64,000 nucleotides of DNA. Source: Cyclaneusma minus (taxonomy: Eukaryota; Ascomycota; Leotiomycetes; Marthamycetales; Marthamycetaceae). Position 1 is the first letter of the stretch. Every line of letters starts with the position of its first letter. Below are positions 1 to 11,341 of this stretch, piece by piece. The stretch spans positions 248,001 to 312,000 of the forward strand of contig JAKZHN010000035.1 of NCBI GenBank assembly GCA_037179335.1, written 5' to 3'. The position numbers and the translations under genes were made by a program. The notes beneath the pieces are model-generated. The model was not told the origin of the DNA. It worked only from the letters and a program-made list of their open reading frames with translations, and searched no databases.

Positions 1-737
1 TATGAAAAACCCATCGTCAGTACAAACGTTCGGGGCCTATGTTCACAACAATAGGAAGCCTTTTCGCGTCTTACAAGACCTGGGGTTGAAGAACTTGGGG
101 ATTCAATCTGGAGACACTGGGGGAGGATTTGACATTGTAAGTTCTATTTGATATGCAGTAGGCCATCAAGGTGCTTGAACTGACATCTCTGCGTGTAAAG
201 CGTGCCGGTTTAGAGGGAACTTCGGCACAGGCGACTCTGGAAGTTTTGTACTTCAGAGCGTATGCTAGTGTGGGATATGATCCTTGTCTGCCCGACAGTC
301 CCTGGCTGGCGATGTGTCCCAACCGCCCCTCTGAATGGGCCAAGTCAGAGCATTGCTCCAAGAAAAGAGAACGAAAACAGTTTCTCGAATTCGCTCACTG
401 GGCTTTCGTCCAGAGAGGCCTACCGAATCTCAAAGTTCTGGCCTATGGAGACTTTATACACGAAGATAACCAGCCGAGTCGTAACATCCTTCTATTCCGC
501 GAGCAGAGAACCATTTGTGGAGGGCTTCGCCACGAATCAGAGCCCCGTAGTATAGAGCTCTTTACGCAAGGATGTTGGCAATTCTGTGCAACCAGCCAGC
601 CGAACCACGAGAAAATACAGGCCCTCCAGGTGGACCTCAGTCTTCTTACAGCATGCCCAGTATGGGTGGACGTTCCCGAGCATGCCGAAGACACTCACTC
701 CGATACCGAAGATGAGCTGAGTTTCGAAATATGGTAA
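1..737 (+). CDS. F-box/LRR-like protein, C-terminal part (5' truncated by window edge)
   Basis: Two coding blocks are visible, 2-136 and 201-737, joined by a 64-nt phase-0 intron (donor gtaagt at 137, acceptor aaag at 197-200). About 223 C-terminal residues are visible; the N-terminus lies outside the window. The protein matches the C-terminal third of the complete F-box gene at 2552-4397, with an intron at the same place and shared blocks such as LKVLAYGDF. The two are therefore tandem paralogues in the same orientation. No F-box is visible here because that end is missing, so the F-box assignment comes from the neighbour. The tail is acidic (EHAEDTHSDTEDE). The family usually provides the substrate-recruiting subunit of SCF ubiquitin ligases; no specific substrate can be named. 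Confidence 0.75.
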
Positions 738-2551
738 GGAGGAACTGAAAATGTTCAAGAGTCGTTCTGATATGGTCTTCCTTTCCCACGCCAACTACCA
801 AGTCCCGGCTTCCCACAAGCCCCTGTCTTTCTCATCAACCGCGATGACATAAAACCGAGCGCTCCGCGTCCACGACCTACAGTTCTCGTGCGATATATTT
901 CCTGCATTGCTTTCAAGTCTCCCGGGCACCTCTGCACAGTTTTCTCCGACAATTTCCCTCAAGCCATGATAATTTCCCTTGGATCATGATGTCCCTTGAA
1001 CGACGACATCCCTCGAACGATGATTTCCTTGAACGATCATCTCCCCGGAACAACAAAGTCGCACTAACGATGATTTCCCCTGAACGATTATGTCCCCCAA
1101 CCAACAATTTCCCGGGACTAGGTGATCTTCAGGGACACCACTGCACGCCATCACCACCCCTAAAATTTTTCCATCAGCTTCCGCAATCCGACAACACGCA
1201 TTCCCCATCTTTGTCAATCTTTCAAGTCTCGTCAGTGCTACCCGAATTTGCCGCAGCTAGACCCCCAGGGACTCCAGTACAACGCTCTCCTTCCAGTGAC
1301 TTGCTGGATTACTTCACAGCGCAAATTCTCTTTCACGGCCGTCGATCTATTGCGTTTCACTCCCTAAGCGAGCTACTGATGACTGAAGAACTTGTCCTTT
1401 ACTGGCCAACGAAGTCCCTCCTTCCCTGTTTACCAGGAATAGCTTAGGTACACATCTCAATGCAATGACTTAAGCTATATAAACCTTGCACTGCGTGATT
1501 TGAGCTTATAAAAGTGGTAATGGTGACATTTTTATGATCTTAGAAATAATCAATTGTGTCTAGAAAGCTACAACTGTTTGTAATTACAGTGACACGGAAA
1601 AGGTCTGCACACCCTTTTATCCTAAGCTCTAGCCAATTCCGTGTTGCGGCTAACATTTAAAATGATTGGAATTACATTTGGTTAGGTACTTGCTTTAACT
1701 GAAGTAATTGGATCAATTCAAGTAATTAGAGAAAATCCAAGTTATCTCGAAGATACGTGACTTCTGATGAGTACGGAAAGGGTCAGTGGTATGCACTATG
1801 CGTACGACTCTAGGCTGACTATGTAGTAGTAGTACCTGACAAGGAGCAGCTCACTGCTCACTGGTTACTGCAACACCACAATCGTCAGCAAGAACGCGTC
1901 AAAATGTCTTTTTCTTGTATTTCTTCTTTGGAAGTTGGCAAATCCATGAACCGACCATATGAGGAACACGAGTTGATGATAGAGGGTGTGAAGGGAAGGT
2001 CTCAGGTGGTATGCTGAGAAAGTTGAATTCAACTGTGGCATTGCCAAATGCCAATTGGCAGATGTCGATCGAATTCAAGAATGACGTGACTCTCTTTTTC
2101 CTCAGCTCCAGCATATGTTCTGATTGAACCTTCAATGGCTTTCGTCGAGTTCCGGTTTCTGCAGACAAATCTGCACGTGATGAGTTCGAGGGACGCTCCT
2201 TCCTGCCTGGACCATGAACGCAGATTTTCCACCCGTGCACCTCAATTCCCCGACCATTTGTAGCGACCGAACCTCACTTCCCCATGACTTGTCAGCCTTT
2301 GGTCTGATTCGGGGCCTCATACGCCACACAAGGTCAACTCCAATCCTCGAAGCTCGGTGAAGCAGTCGGAGTTGCTGCAGCAGAGTCGCCTACCCGGCCT
2401 CGAGTTTGTGGATTTGGGATTGAACGCAAGCTGCATCTCTGTTCATCCTCTCCGTTCCCGAGATTCTACCACTCGACATCTTCTTCACCCGCATCATCAC
2501 GCTCTTCTTCCGAGCACAGCTGGTTCTCAATTCCTCTGGCACGACGTGGAT
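738..2551. other. Gene-free stretch with a degenerate 17-bp tandem array
   Basis: No credible gene is seen between the two F-box paralogues. The only structure is a degenerate tandem array at about 948-1122, listed separately. The part around 1480-1860 is relatively AT-rich and has no open frame worth calling. Confidence 0.6.
948..1122. repeat. Degenerate tandem repeat, about 17-20 bp unit, roughly ten copies
   Basis: Successive units follow the pattern GATxTCCCxTGAACGAT: a GAT/GAC/CAT/TAT start, a TCCC core and a GAAC-GAT end. Most units are 17 bp and the first two are 20 bp. A 17-bp period is not a multiple of three, which argues against a coding repeat even though a frame stays open across it. 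Confidence 0.6.
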
Positions 2552-4397
2552 ATGTCTCTGTCTCGTTTTCCAGTGGAGCTTAGCTCGAACATCTGCAAGC
2601 TGGTAAGACAGTCCCAGGTTTTTTGCCCTCTGTTCTCTCCGCTGACTGAATCAGCTGCCGGATAAGTCGGACTTGCTGAACTTGGCCAGTACTTGCAAGG
2701 AACTAAATGACATAGTTCAGCCAGAGCTTTTCAGAGAAGTGAAGTTTCGAATAGTCCCAGAAATAGGAGGTATATTGTCCAATACTAGACTCAAAGCCAT
2801 CCCACGCTTGTTCAACAAGACCGACAGCCCGCTCAAGCACACCAGGGAGCTCAGTATCATGACGGTACCTTCATATGGGTCTCGGGATGTGCATGTCTTG
2901 TGCCTAGAAGCGGAACGTGGATTCCACGTAACGAAGGCACTTGAACATCTGTTTCGACGCCTGATGCCTGCCGGATTGCTTAAGTTTGTGTGAGTTTCGA
3001 AAGCAGCGCGAGACCCAAATTTGACCGTACTGATCACACTCTCCGAATAGCTGCGATTTGGGCCCTTGTATACTCAACGAAATTTTCTACGCCTTCGAAC
3101 CCCGGCAACTAAATATCAGCCATATATCTTTGTTCTCCCGGGGTGCCTGCACTTACGGGGCAGATTATCTCATCGCCTCTTTGCGCAATCTTCGTTGCGT
3201 GACCCATCTGTCGCTAAAAGGGTCGTCGACTCCCTTATACGTCCGGGTTGTCAAAGAGATTCTCGACGTCAATGCGCATCATATGCTGAGTTTGGAGGTA
3301 GGCTTCGATAGATACAATGAGGCCAGGCAGACTTTATTGTCTTTACCGCTTCTCAAGATTGCTTTCCCTAGCCTGCAGCATCTGTATCTCAAGAAAGTCC
3401 GACTAATCGATGAAGCGGGCCTTCCAGTAGTCATTTCGAACTTTCCAAGATTACGAAGACTGAAGGTTGACAGATGCACTGAATCATCACCCTTTTTGGA
3501 GGAGTTGATACTGTGCAACCGGAATTTGCAGCTGGAGTCTTTCGCATTCGGTGCCTACGACAGCCCGGTCGGCGTATTTTCTGACGAGAAAAGTAGACTG
3601 GACCATTTCGAATTTCTCCATCGCTTCATACAAGATCGCCAAGGACTGAAAGAAGTCTACCAGCTCTCTTGTCCACGTCTCCTTCTACGCGCCATGAAAC
3701 ATCCAGCTTCAGTGGAAACATTCGTAGCCTACCGTCACAGAACAAGCCCCATTGATGGCCAGAATTCGCTAAGACATGCGTTGCAGGCTTTGAAGCTCAA
3801 ATATCTGGGCCTCGAAGCCGACAACGAGGAAGGAGGGCTTTACCCGGTGAGTTATCACTGATACCCTCCCACTACTTATTTGTGACGTTCAGGCTAACAT
3901 GTGTGATTGCAAAGAGGAATTCATTAAGTGGAACGCAAGCACAATCGACTTTGCAAGCTTTGTACTTCAGAGCACATGCCACACCAGGATATAAGTCGCA
4001 TCTTTGCCCCAAACCTTGGCTGCAGATAGACCCCATCAACCCGAGCCGATGGGCATTATCGAATGACGTATATGGGGAAGAAAAGGAGCGGCGACAACAA
4101 TTTCTCAACTTCGCTGACTGGGCCTTTATCCGGGGCGGTTTGCCGAAACTCAAAGTCCTGGCTTACGGAGACTTTGTGCACCTCCATCCATATAGCCATG
4201 GGATCGGGTCAGTCTCAGACTGCAATATTCTTCTGTTCCGCAATCCACGGTTGCCTGCGAAGGGAGCGAACCTCTGTGCAACCAAGCGGCCCAACGACCA
4301 AAGAATGCAGACGCTTGGTGTGGACCTCAGCTTCCTTACGGCAAATCTTGAATGGCATCTGTTTTGCAGCCCGGATGACATGGATTATGATGATTGA
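2552..4397 (+). CDS. F-box and leucine-rich-type protein, complete, four exons
   Basis: Exons are 2552-2602, 2655-2989, 3051-3846 and 3915-4397, giving 554 residues; all three introns have GT-AG ends and preserve phase. The F-box is split by intron 1: FPVELSSNICKL, then LPDKSDLLNLASTCKEL (about residues 6-35). The rest has leucine-rich stretches (LRNLRCVTHLSLKG, LPLLKIAFPSLQHLYLKK, FPRLRRLKVDRC), as expected for the substrate-binding part of an SCF E3 ligase adaptor. The C-terminus is paralogous to the gene at 1-737, and exon 2 has exactly the same length (335 nt) as exon 2 of the paralogue at 56094. The ATG at 2552 was chosen because it sits right before the F-box; an in-frame upstream ATG at 2357 would add 65 low-complexity residues. 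Its role is inferred from the domain only. Confidence 0.82.
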
Positions 4398-4983
4398 TGT
4401 CGGCCGATACGAGGAATAGGGCACGGTTGAGGTTCGAAGTTTACTCTGTTGTCGAGGATATACCCAGTTGCTCTTGGTCAATTTTTCCAGCAGATCCAAG
4501 TGCTGGAGAGACTAGTACGGAACAGAACCATAGGCTCTGATTTCACAGCCTCGTACGATGCAGCATGCTATCCCCTGGTTTTCTCCCATATCACGCAATT
4601 CCTGTCCACGATGTTCTCGAACCAGGCGATCATCAACGTCCCTACACGCTACCATCGACAAGGAATTTCCCATCCATCTTCGGCAGTACAGCAGCATACA
4701 ATATCGAACTTCACCAATTTTGCTATTCTCATCTCTGCTACCCTACCCACAGGTGCAAGAAATTCACCACCAGAAGCTCTACTCCTATTCCTATTCGTAT
4801 CCGGCACGATTACTGCGCCTGAACGACATGTAGCTTTTAGCCCTGCTAGATTTTGATACTCGCGGGCAGTTTTGGTGTGCTTACTTTGCAGGAGATGCAG
4901 GAGATGCAAGGAAAGGTGTCAGGAGTCAAAGAAAGCATGGAAGTTACACTATCACATATAGAAAGATGCAACCCCATTTACTA

Positions 4984-5228
4984 CACAAGTTTGATTCCCC
5001 TTTCAATGAATGAAACTAGCCCAGTGATTTGACTTTGAGTGTGATTAAACATATCCCCGCTCTCAGAGATTGAAAACGTCCTCTCATATATTAGGAATAC
5101 TCCGAAGAACGCGGAAATTTCAACTGAAGACAAATGAAATTTTGGAGTCTGAATCTGACAGCAGACTACTGCCACAGCTTGGATGCACTCACCTCAGAAA
5201 TGGGGTGCAGACTTTTGTCATCCCACTG
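4984..5228. mobile_element. Degraded Tc1/mariner-type MITE, copy 1
   Basis: The right end (about 5199-5228) reads GCAGACTTTTGTCATCCCAC and closes on CTG followed by TA. It is nearly the same as the right end of the intact copy at 5493-5693. The left end after TA at 4982-4983 (CACAAGTTTGATTCCCC) is a shortened version of the same inverted repeat. Internal phrases (cagagattga, ttaggaat) are also shared. At 245 bp it has no coding capacity. Confidence 0.55.
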
Positions 5229-5492
5229 TATTTTTCCCGTACTCGCCAGCAGAAAAGAATCAAAAATCGCAAAAGATGCGGTCCTCTCCACCCAAACTTG
5301 CAAGAAAAAGACCAAAAACAATAGAGGAAAATGCCCAAAAAAACATCCACGAGAAAAGCAATAAGAACTTTTCCCCTCAGTGGTCAGCTAAGAGGGCTCA
5401 GAGAAATTCCTAAACCAAGTAATTTGCTATTTTGGCGTCAGGGACGCGCCCGCGGTGCCAGGAGCGACACAGGAGTTGAATTCGGGTACCTA

Positions 5493-5693
5493 CAGTTATG
5501 CGACAAAAGTCTGAAACCCCCTTCGAATGATTGGAGATATCCCCAGTGCTTGGGAATATTCTCAAACCTTAGGAATATTCTCAAAGACTGAGAGTATTCC
5601 CAGAAATTAGGAGCTTCCTCAGAGATTGAGTATGTTCTTGAAGATCGAGGCGTTGCATTCAGGAAGGGGGTTCAGACTTTTGTCGTCCCACTG
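5493..5693. mobile_element. Tc1/mariner-type MITE, intact copy 2 (201 bp)
   Basis: The terminal inverted repeats are about 38-40 bp. The left end starts CAGTTATGCGACAAAAGTCT and the right end is the near-perfect reverse complement (AGACTTTTGTCGTCCCACTG). Both ends are flanked by TA (5491-5492 and 5694-5695), the target-site hallmark of the Tc1/mariner superfamily. The interior has repeated GGAATATTCTCAAA phrases and no transposase, so it is non-autonomous. Confidence 0.8.
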
Positions 5694-6130
5694 TAGAGTG
5701 GTTCAGCCTGCAGTTGCAAATTGCAAAACCAGCGTCGTTACCGTTGGCCAAATTCCTGAGTGAGAAGTAGCAGCAATTGAACCTCAATTATATACCACGC
5801 TGACAGCCTGGCGACCTGAAAGCTGAACGCGACAACTTTACCAAGGTAGAAAGGCAGTGAAGCACATGAAAATTCACAAAATAACTTTTTGAATTCATCC
5901 CACTTTCTTATCCCTGGGTTCCATGTTCTTCTCCCGGCACTCCTTCACACACCACAATCCGTCCCCTACTCCACCACCGCCTACCCGTAGCAATGTAAAC
6001 ACTCTCCACCATATCCGAGAGTGTGGTATCACATCAAACACCAAACAAATGCTCCCTCCTCTTCCCCCAACCTCACCACACCCCCTATTTCACAATCCCA
6101 CCCGACGAGCTCAATCAACCCACTCACCTC

Positions 6131-9100
6131 TCAAGCCTTCACCTCCTCCTCCTCCATCGGCGTACTCGTCCCCCTCGAAGCAGCCGACATACTATACGGC
6201 GCCTACAACAATTAGCAAAACCCCTTACACCCCAATCCCTTCAGTACCATCAAGCACTTCACTTCCTTTTCGCACACACACATAACAAGAATTAGAAAAA
6301 GAGTCTATAAACCAAGAAGCAACTTACCAGCACCTGCTTAGCATTAACAATCCTCCACGCCAGATTCCTTACATTCCCATCCGCGCGCACCACACCAGGT
6401 GCAAACTCGATGCCAAACATTTCTCGCACTGCCCATACCACGCGTCGCGCATACTTGCCATCCCGCTCAATCGGCGTGCCGAATTGCTCTTCCACGGTAC
6501 TAGGTGCAATCTCCGGATCGCGATCGAAACAGTTTCGTACCACTGGAAGCAGCGCCTTTTCAACTTCAGCGCGAATGACATTGTTTCTACCTGCGTTCCG
6601 TGTAGGCGAAAGCGACAAAGTATCCGCGTGTTCATCTTCAACAAAGCGGCCCAAACGAATTTCGAAGGGTTGCGAAATGGCCATCACATTGTGCTTTCCG
6701 TCGTGGTGATAGCGGAATTCGAAAACGCCGTGTGTCCACCACAACTTATCGCCTTCGAAGCGCATTTCGCCTCTTACGAAATCCTGTTTGCTGCCGTCTT
6801 GGCGGGAAACGCCGGAGACGAGTTGGTCGAAGGAGATGATACCGCAGTCGGCGCTGGAATCGTCCCATTCGTTGGGACAGCAGGGGATCCAGCGGCCGGC
6901 GGAGGAGACGCGTGTTACTTCGCGTGAGTTGTTGTCGGCGACCATGTAGAGACCGATCCAGTCCTTGCGGCTGTGTGCGACGGGGGCGGTCCAGGTTACG
7001 GTTAGGGGGGCGCCGTATTCGAAGACTAGGGGGGTGAAGTCGGAACGGCGCTCGATGCCGAGGCGGCCGGGGATGCCTTCTTTGCCGGAGGATTTCTCGT
7101 TGTCGGGGAATGAGGAAGAGGGTGTGCCGGAGACGGAGAGGGAGTAGTCTTTGGGGTCGAAGCCGGCAAGGTCGGGGGCGAGACGCGTGATGGTTAGGCG
7201 GGCGGGGTATTGGTTGAAGAGGGAGGAGGTGTCGCGGATGATGGATGTTACGCCGTTGGCAAGCATGGGTTTGGCGCTGACAAAGAAGTCTTCAATGAAT
7301 TGGCCTGTTTCGCCCCAGGCTCTGTCGACGCTGCCCTGCCATTGCTTCAGAGGTTCAGGCAGGGAGCGCTTGATGGTCTTGGTGATGCCTGCTTCTCTTC
7401 GGAGATTCCGTCCATAGAGCTTTTCCATGTGCGGCTTCTCGACGAATTGGATGAATGCCAGAGTGAGCATGTGACTTAGAAGAGCCAGGAAGAAGATCAC
7501 GGGACTACTGGTAATGAAAACTGCTCCCCATATTCCTGCTAATCCGATGATGCGTTCGGGGTTGTTGAGATAGCGGTAGATCCCGCCATACGTGAGTTTC
7601 GGGCAGTGATCCCAGAAGAAATCTCCAAAGAACCAGCCGAATTCGCCCAGGGAATCGTAGATACTGACAGCAGTCCACACTTGGAGGGCTACAAGGCCTG
7701 CGCCAACGACATGTTTGAAGAGGGCGAGTCCGTAGTTCCAATCCGTCGGAAGGTGGTAGGACTTGTAGCAGGCGGCAATGAAACTGGCGTAGCACATGGT
7801 CATGCTGAGATGGTACATTCCTTTCCATTGGCGCCAGGCTTCTTTATGGCTATCACCATATTTCAAAAAGTGTCTTGTCCATCCTTTTACTCTGGATTGC
7901 AGGTCCAAGATAACACCCAGACCTACAGAGTACCACAATCGCCATGCAATAGCATGAATAACAAACATGGTCTGGAATAGAGGCGTCGAAGGAGTCATTA
8001 TGGCGAGTAGAAAGACATAGGCTTGGAGCAGAAGTACTGATACGTCTGTGTTTCTGCAAAGATCGACATTGGTAATTCCCATCAAATTGTGGACTTCCGA
8101 AGGCTGGAAATAAGAGTTTCTTCGAGGTTCCGCCGCCACCGTCTCTGGTGTAGACTCCTTTTCGGTCACAGTATCGCGTGTGGGTGACCCGTCGTCTGGA
8201 GTAGGAACGGATGGGCGCTTTCGGGGTGCGGGCGAGTTGTACGTCTTTTCGATATGCGGGTTTTCCACGTAGACCAGAAAGAAGAACTGAGCGGCGTGGC
8301 CTATGACGGAAATTGCCAAGACACTGTAGCTCGCAGCCATCAACGAAATACCGTAAAAGCCAGCATATCCCACTGAATACATGGGATGAGGAGCCATCTC
8401 GAATACACCGTCAAAGGTCAACTGCTGGTCGACGAGATAGAAGAAATCTCCCCAGTACCAAGCATAATCTTTCACCACCCGATGAGCGTCAAGCTTGACC
8501 CAGATGTTGAAGAAGAATAAGAGTAAGCCGGCCATCCATCTCAGGATGAAGATGACAGGCCCCTCGCCAGCTGGCCGATGAGCACAGGCCAGGGCAAAGA
8601 GACAGTACGACACGAAATCACACATCAGAATCAAATCGACAACGCGGCGGAAGACGAGCCAGGTATTGTATTCGATTGGGGCCTCCTCAAACTTATAATC
8701 CTCGGGGATCTTGGTCTGCATCTCGCTCTTCAGGAGTTTGTACAACCAAGGCCTGGGATTTTTACCTGTGGCGGGGTTCTCGAAGAGCTGATACTTCTTT
8801 GCCCAATTGACAAGTCTTTGGTGGTTCGACTGAACGTGTAGCAGATATCCGATACCGCCATTGTAGCAGGTCCGCCAGAAAAGGAAGAGAAAGGCGAAGA
8901 CAGGCCGTTTGAGAGAGCTCGGGAGGATGTAGAGAAAGCAAACGTGAAGGGCGAGAACGGCGATAACGACCGCGTCCGAGAGGTTTTTAGGCTGTCGGAT
9001 GTCGAATAGCTGGGAGACCATGTCATGTGTTTGGGGCACAGTGAAGACTGGAGAAAACGACAGGTCAGCAGTTGAAATTCAACAGCAAGTTCCGGGGTTA

Positions 9101-9280
9101 TTTTCAGCAATTGAGCGCACCCGTATTGTCTGGTGTCCTTCCAACGGTTTTCCTCTCCTTTGGCGCATCATCGCTTGTCTCAATTGGAGCTTCTGCCTCG
9201 GATTTATCGCCGTTGGGGGCAGGGACATGGCGGCCTCTGAGGCCTTCGACATCTGAGGGGTTTTCCACAGACGATGCCAT
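6131..9280 (-). CDS. CHO2: Phosphatidylethanolamine N-methyltransferase
   Basis: The gene carries out the first SAM-dependent methylation of phosphatidylethanolamine on the way to phosphatidylcholine, in the ER membrane. Exons on the minus strand are 9280-9121, 9047-6328 and 6202-6131, giving 983 residues, within the usual Cho2 size range. Exon 1 codes a polar N-terminus and joins as DNTVFTVPQTHDMVSQL, the family's conserved entry. Two homologous methyltransferase/membrane halves follow, with AYWYWGDFFYLVDQQLTFDG-like and FGWFFGDFF blocks, many hydrophobic segments, and a soluble C-terminal region (PLVFEYGAPLTVTWTAP). A final 72-nt exon gives APYSMSAASRGTSTPMEEEE. Ignoring the last intron gives a frame that runs on to a stop at 6292, but the gtaagt donor at 6327 and ttgtag acceptor restore the family-like tail. 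It is divergent from NBP35. Confidence 0.93.
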
Positions 9281-10312
9281 GGCAGCAGTTTCGTAGGGAG
9301 GACTGGGGGAAGCAGCGGAGGACGAGGGAGTGCGGGAGTCCCTCGTTAAAGAATTGGGACAGCTGCTGCGATGCGTTGAGGGGTGTTGAGACCCAGGCAA
9401 GCTTGCAGTTCTCACTTCTCCTCGCGGCAGTTGAGTGACGTCGAGGTGATTGGAGCTTGCTGGCCTTAAGAGGGGCTTTCCAGGGCGCGGCCCACTTCTG
9501 CGGTGGGGAACAGATCAAGCTGAGAGGCTGCTTAACTTGCGAAGGTCTGGTCTTTGTTGAATGCGACGCATTATTATTTCTAAGGACCGCGTCTAAACGC
9601 GCGCCGGTGATGCCAGATGGACAAATGGCATGGCCCAGAACACAAGCTGTCGTTCCTGCCAGCGCTCATACGCCCGTCGCCGACAAAGGGATCGCCGCAA
9701 ACCTTGAGCTTCTTGCTAGCGGACCCTCTTGGAGCAAAACAACAAGTTGAGTTTAATTAATCCGGCATACTCGTCTTCAGCCGCTGGAGGCCATGCTGTG
9801 TATTTCCGGAGATGCAGGAATCTGGGGCGTGGGGGATGGTGACTGGTGATCAAGATCTGCAGCAGGGAAGAGGGGATTTCCCGTGCCGCGAGCATGTGCG
9901 CTGCGCTGTTCCTGTCAGCAGAACTTGATCATGTCTTAAAATGTTTAAAAGAAGCGTTTTTGAAATATAAACCAAGTTTAATGTAATGACTAGGAGCAAT
10001 AAATTAATAGTCAGAGAATGTACCGGGGCGAAAACCGAACGAAATAGAAGATCCCTTCGGCATTTGAGAATTAGTAGCAGCCCAAAATGTTCAAGTACAT
10101 TACATGTAAAGATGTCCCCAGTCTTATAGTAGGCTTTTCATAAAATTTCCGCTCCGCCGTCACTTCAGTGTTCCGCTGACAAACTCCGCCTCGGCAAAAG
10201 CTTCCCGGTAGCGCCGCTTGATAAGCACCCTCTTATCAATCAAGCTCGAGGCTTCAGTCTCCATCATTTTTGAATCATCACGATCCAGCATCACTCACCT
10301 CAGCTGCAGACT
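9281..10312. promoter_or_regulatory. Shared divergent promoter region of CHO2 and NBP35
   Basis: About 1.03 kb separates the two divergent start codons. No gene is seen. No recognisable inositol/choline-response element or other named operator was found by eye. Confidence 0.5.
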
Positions 10313-11341
10313 ATGGCGCCCACATTAGAAGCTCCCGAGCCCGTTGAAGATGTTCTCGACAATCCTCTCAAGGCCAAGCCGGCACTCGTCGCTCCTGAAC
10401 CCGAACACTGTCCTGGCCCCGAATCCCAAGCTGCTGGCAAGGCCGATTCATGCGCCGGCTGTCCAAATCAACAGATCTGCGCCTCTGCGCCGAAAGGGCC
10501 TGATCCCGATATTCCTGTCATAACCGCGCGCCTCGCTGGCATCAAGCACAAGCTGCTGGTTCTGAGTGGCAAGGGCGGAGTCGGAAAGTCGACCTTTACA
10601 TCGCTCCTCGCGCATGCCTTCGCAACAAAAGAGGAGAATATGGTGGGCGTGATGGACACAGACATCTGCGGGCCGAGTATACCAAAGATGATGGGCGTCG
10701 AGACGGAAACCATTCACGTCAGTGGAGCTGGCTGGAGTCCAGTCTGGGTGGCAGACAACCTGGGCGTAATGAGCGTACAATTCATGCTCCCCAACCGAGA
10801 CGATGCTGTGATCTGGCGAGGACCGAAGAAGAACGGCCTGATCAAGCAGTTTCTGAAGGACGTGGAATGGGGCGAGCTGGACTTCTTGCTCGTGGACACG
10901 CCACCTGGCACGAGCGACGAGCACTTGAGCGTCAACTCCTTTCTCAAGGAAAGCGGGGTAGACGGGGCATTGGTGGTGACGACGCCCCAGGAAGTGTCCT
11001 TGCTCGACGTGCGGAAAGAGATTGACTTCTGCCACAAGGCCGGAATTCGAGTCCTCGGCATTGTGGAGAACATGTCGGGATTCGTGTGTCCCAAGTGCAC
11101 TCACGAGAGCCAGATCTTTCAAGCCACAACTGGCGGCGCGCGAGCGCTGGCCAAAGAGATGAATATCCCTTTCCTGGGAGCCGTGCCGCTCGATCCGCGC
11201 ATAGGCATGGCCTGCGACTATGGCGAGAGCTTCTTCGATTCCTACCCCGACAGTCCAGCATGCACGGCGCTGAAGGGTGTTGTGAGGCGGATTGGCCAGG
11301 AGATAGGTCTCACAGCCGAAGACGTGCTTCCGGAACTGTGA
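10313..11341 (+). CDS. NBP35: Cytosolic Fe-S cluster assembly P-loop NTPase Nbp35
   Basis: This single-exon gene codes 342 residues. The protein is a scaffold NTPase that, with Cfd1, assembles 4Fe-4S clusters for cytosolic and nuclear proteins. The N-terminal four-cysteine cluster is complete (C33-x13-C47-x2-C50-x5-C56), which separates Nbp35 from Cfd1. The Walker A-type deviant P-loop GKGGVGKST lies at residues 86-94, the switch/Walker B-like block VDTPPGTSD at 194-202, and the bridging CPKC motif at 259-262. All functional residues expected for the family are present. The ATG is preceded by a CAGACT context, and no upstream in-frame alternative is needed. A long antisense frame is a shadow. 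Confidence 0.95.
   Translation: MAPTLEAPEPVEDVLDNPLKAKPALVAPEPEHCPGPESQAAGKADSCAGCPNQQICASAPKGPDPDIPVITARLAGIKHKLLVLSGKGGVGKSTFTSLLAHAFATKEENMVGVMDTDICGPSIPKMMGVETETIHVSGAGWSPVWVADNLGVMSVQFMLPNRDDAVIWRGPKKNGLIKQFLKDVEWGELDFLLVDTPPGTSDEHLSVNSFLKESGVDGALVVTTPQEVSLLDVRKEIDFCHKAGIRVLGIVENMSGFVCPKCTHESQIFQATTGGARALAKEMNIPFLGAVPLDPRIGMACDYGESFFDSYPDSPACTALKGVVRRIGQEIGLTAEDVLPEL

Larger units (their letters stand above)
4398..6130. other. Gene-free stretch carrying two MITE copies
   Basis: The short open frames here are weakly supported and several overlap the two terminal-inverted-repeat elements listed separately (4984-5228 and 5493-5693). The part 5920-6130 is pyrimidine-rich on the + strand and is the 3' flank of CHO2. 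No gene is called. Confidence 0.6.

Noticed and set aside
5070..5591. Overlapping plus-strand frames of 75-90 codons
   Set aside because: They overlap the MITE copies and the sequence between them and have no homology-like features.
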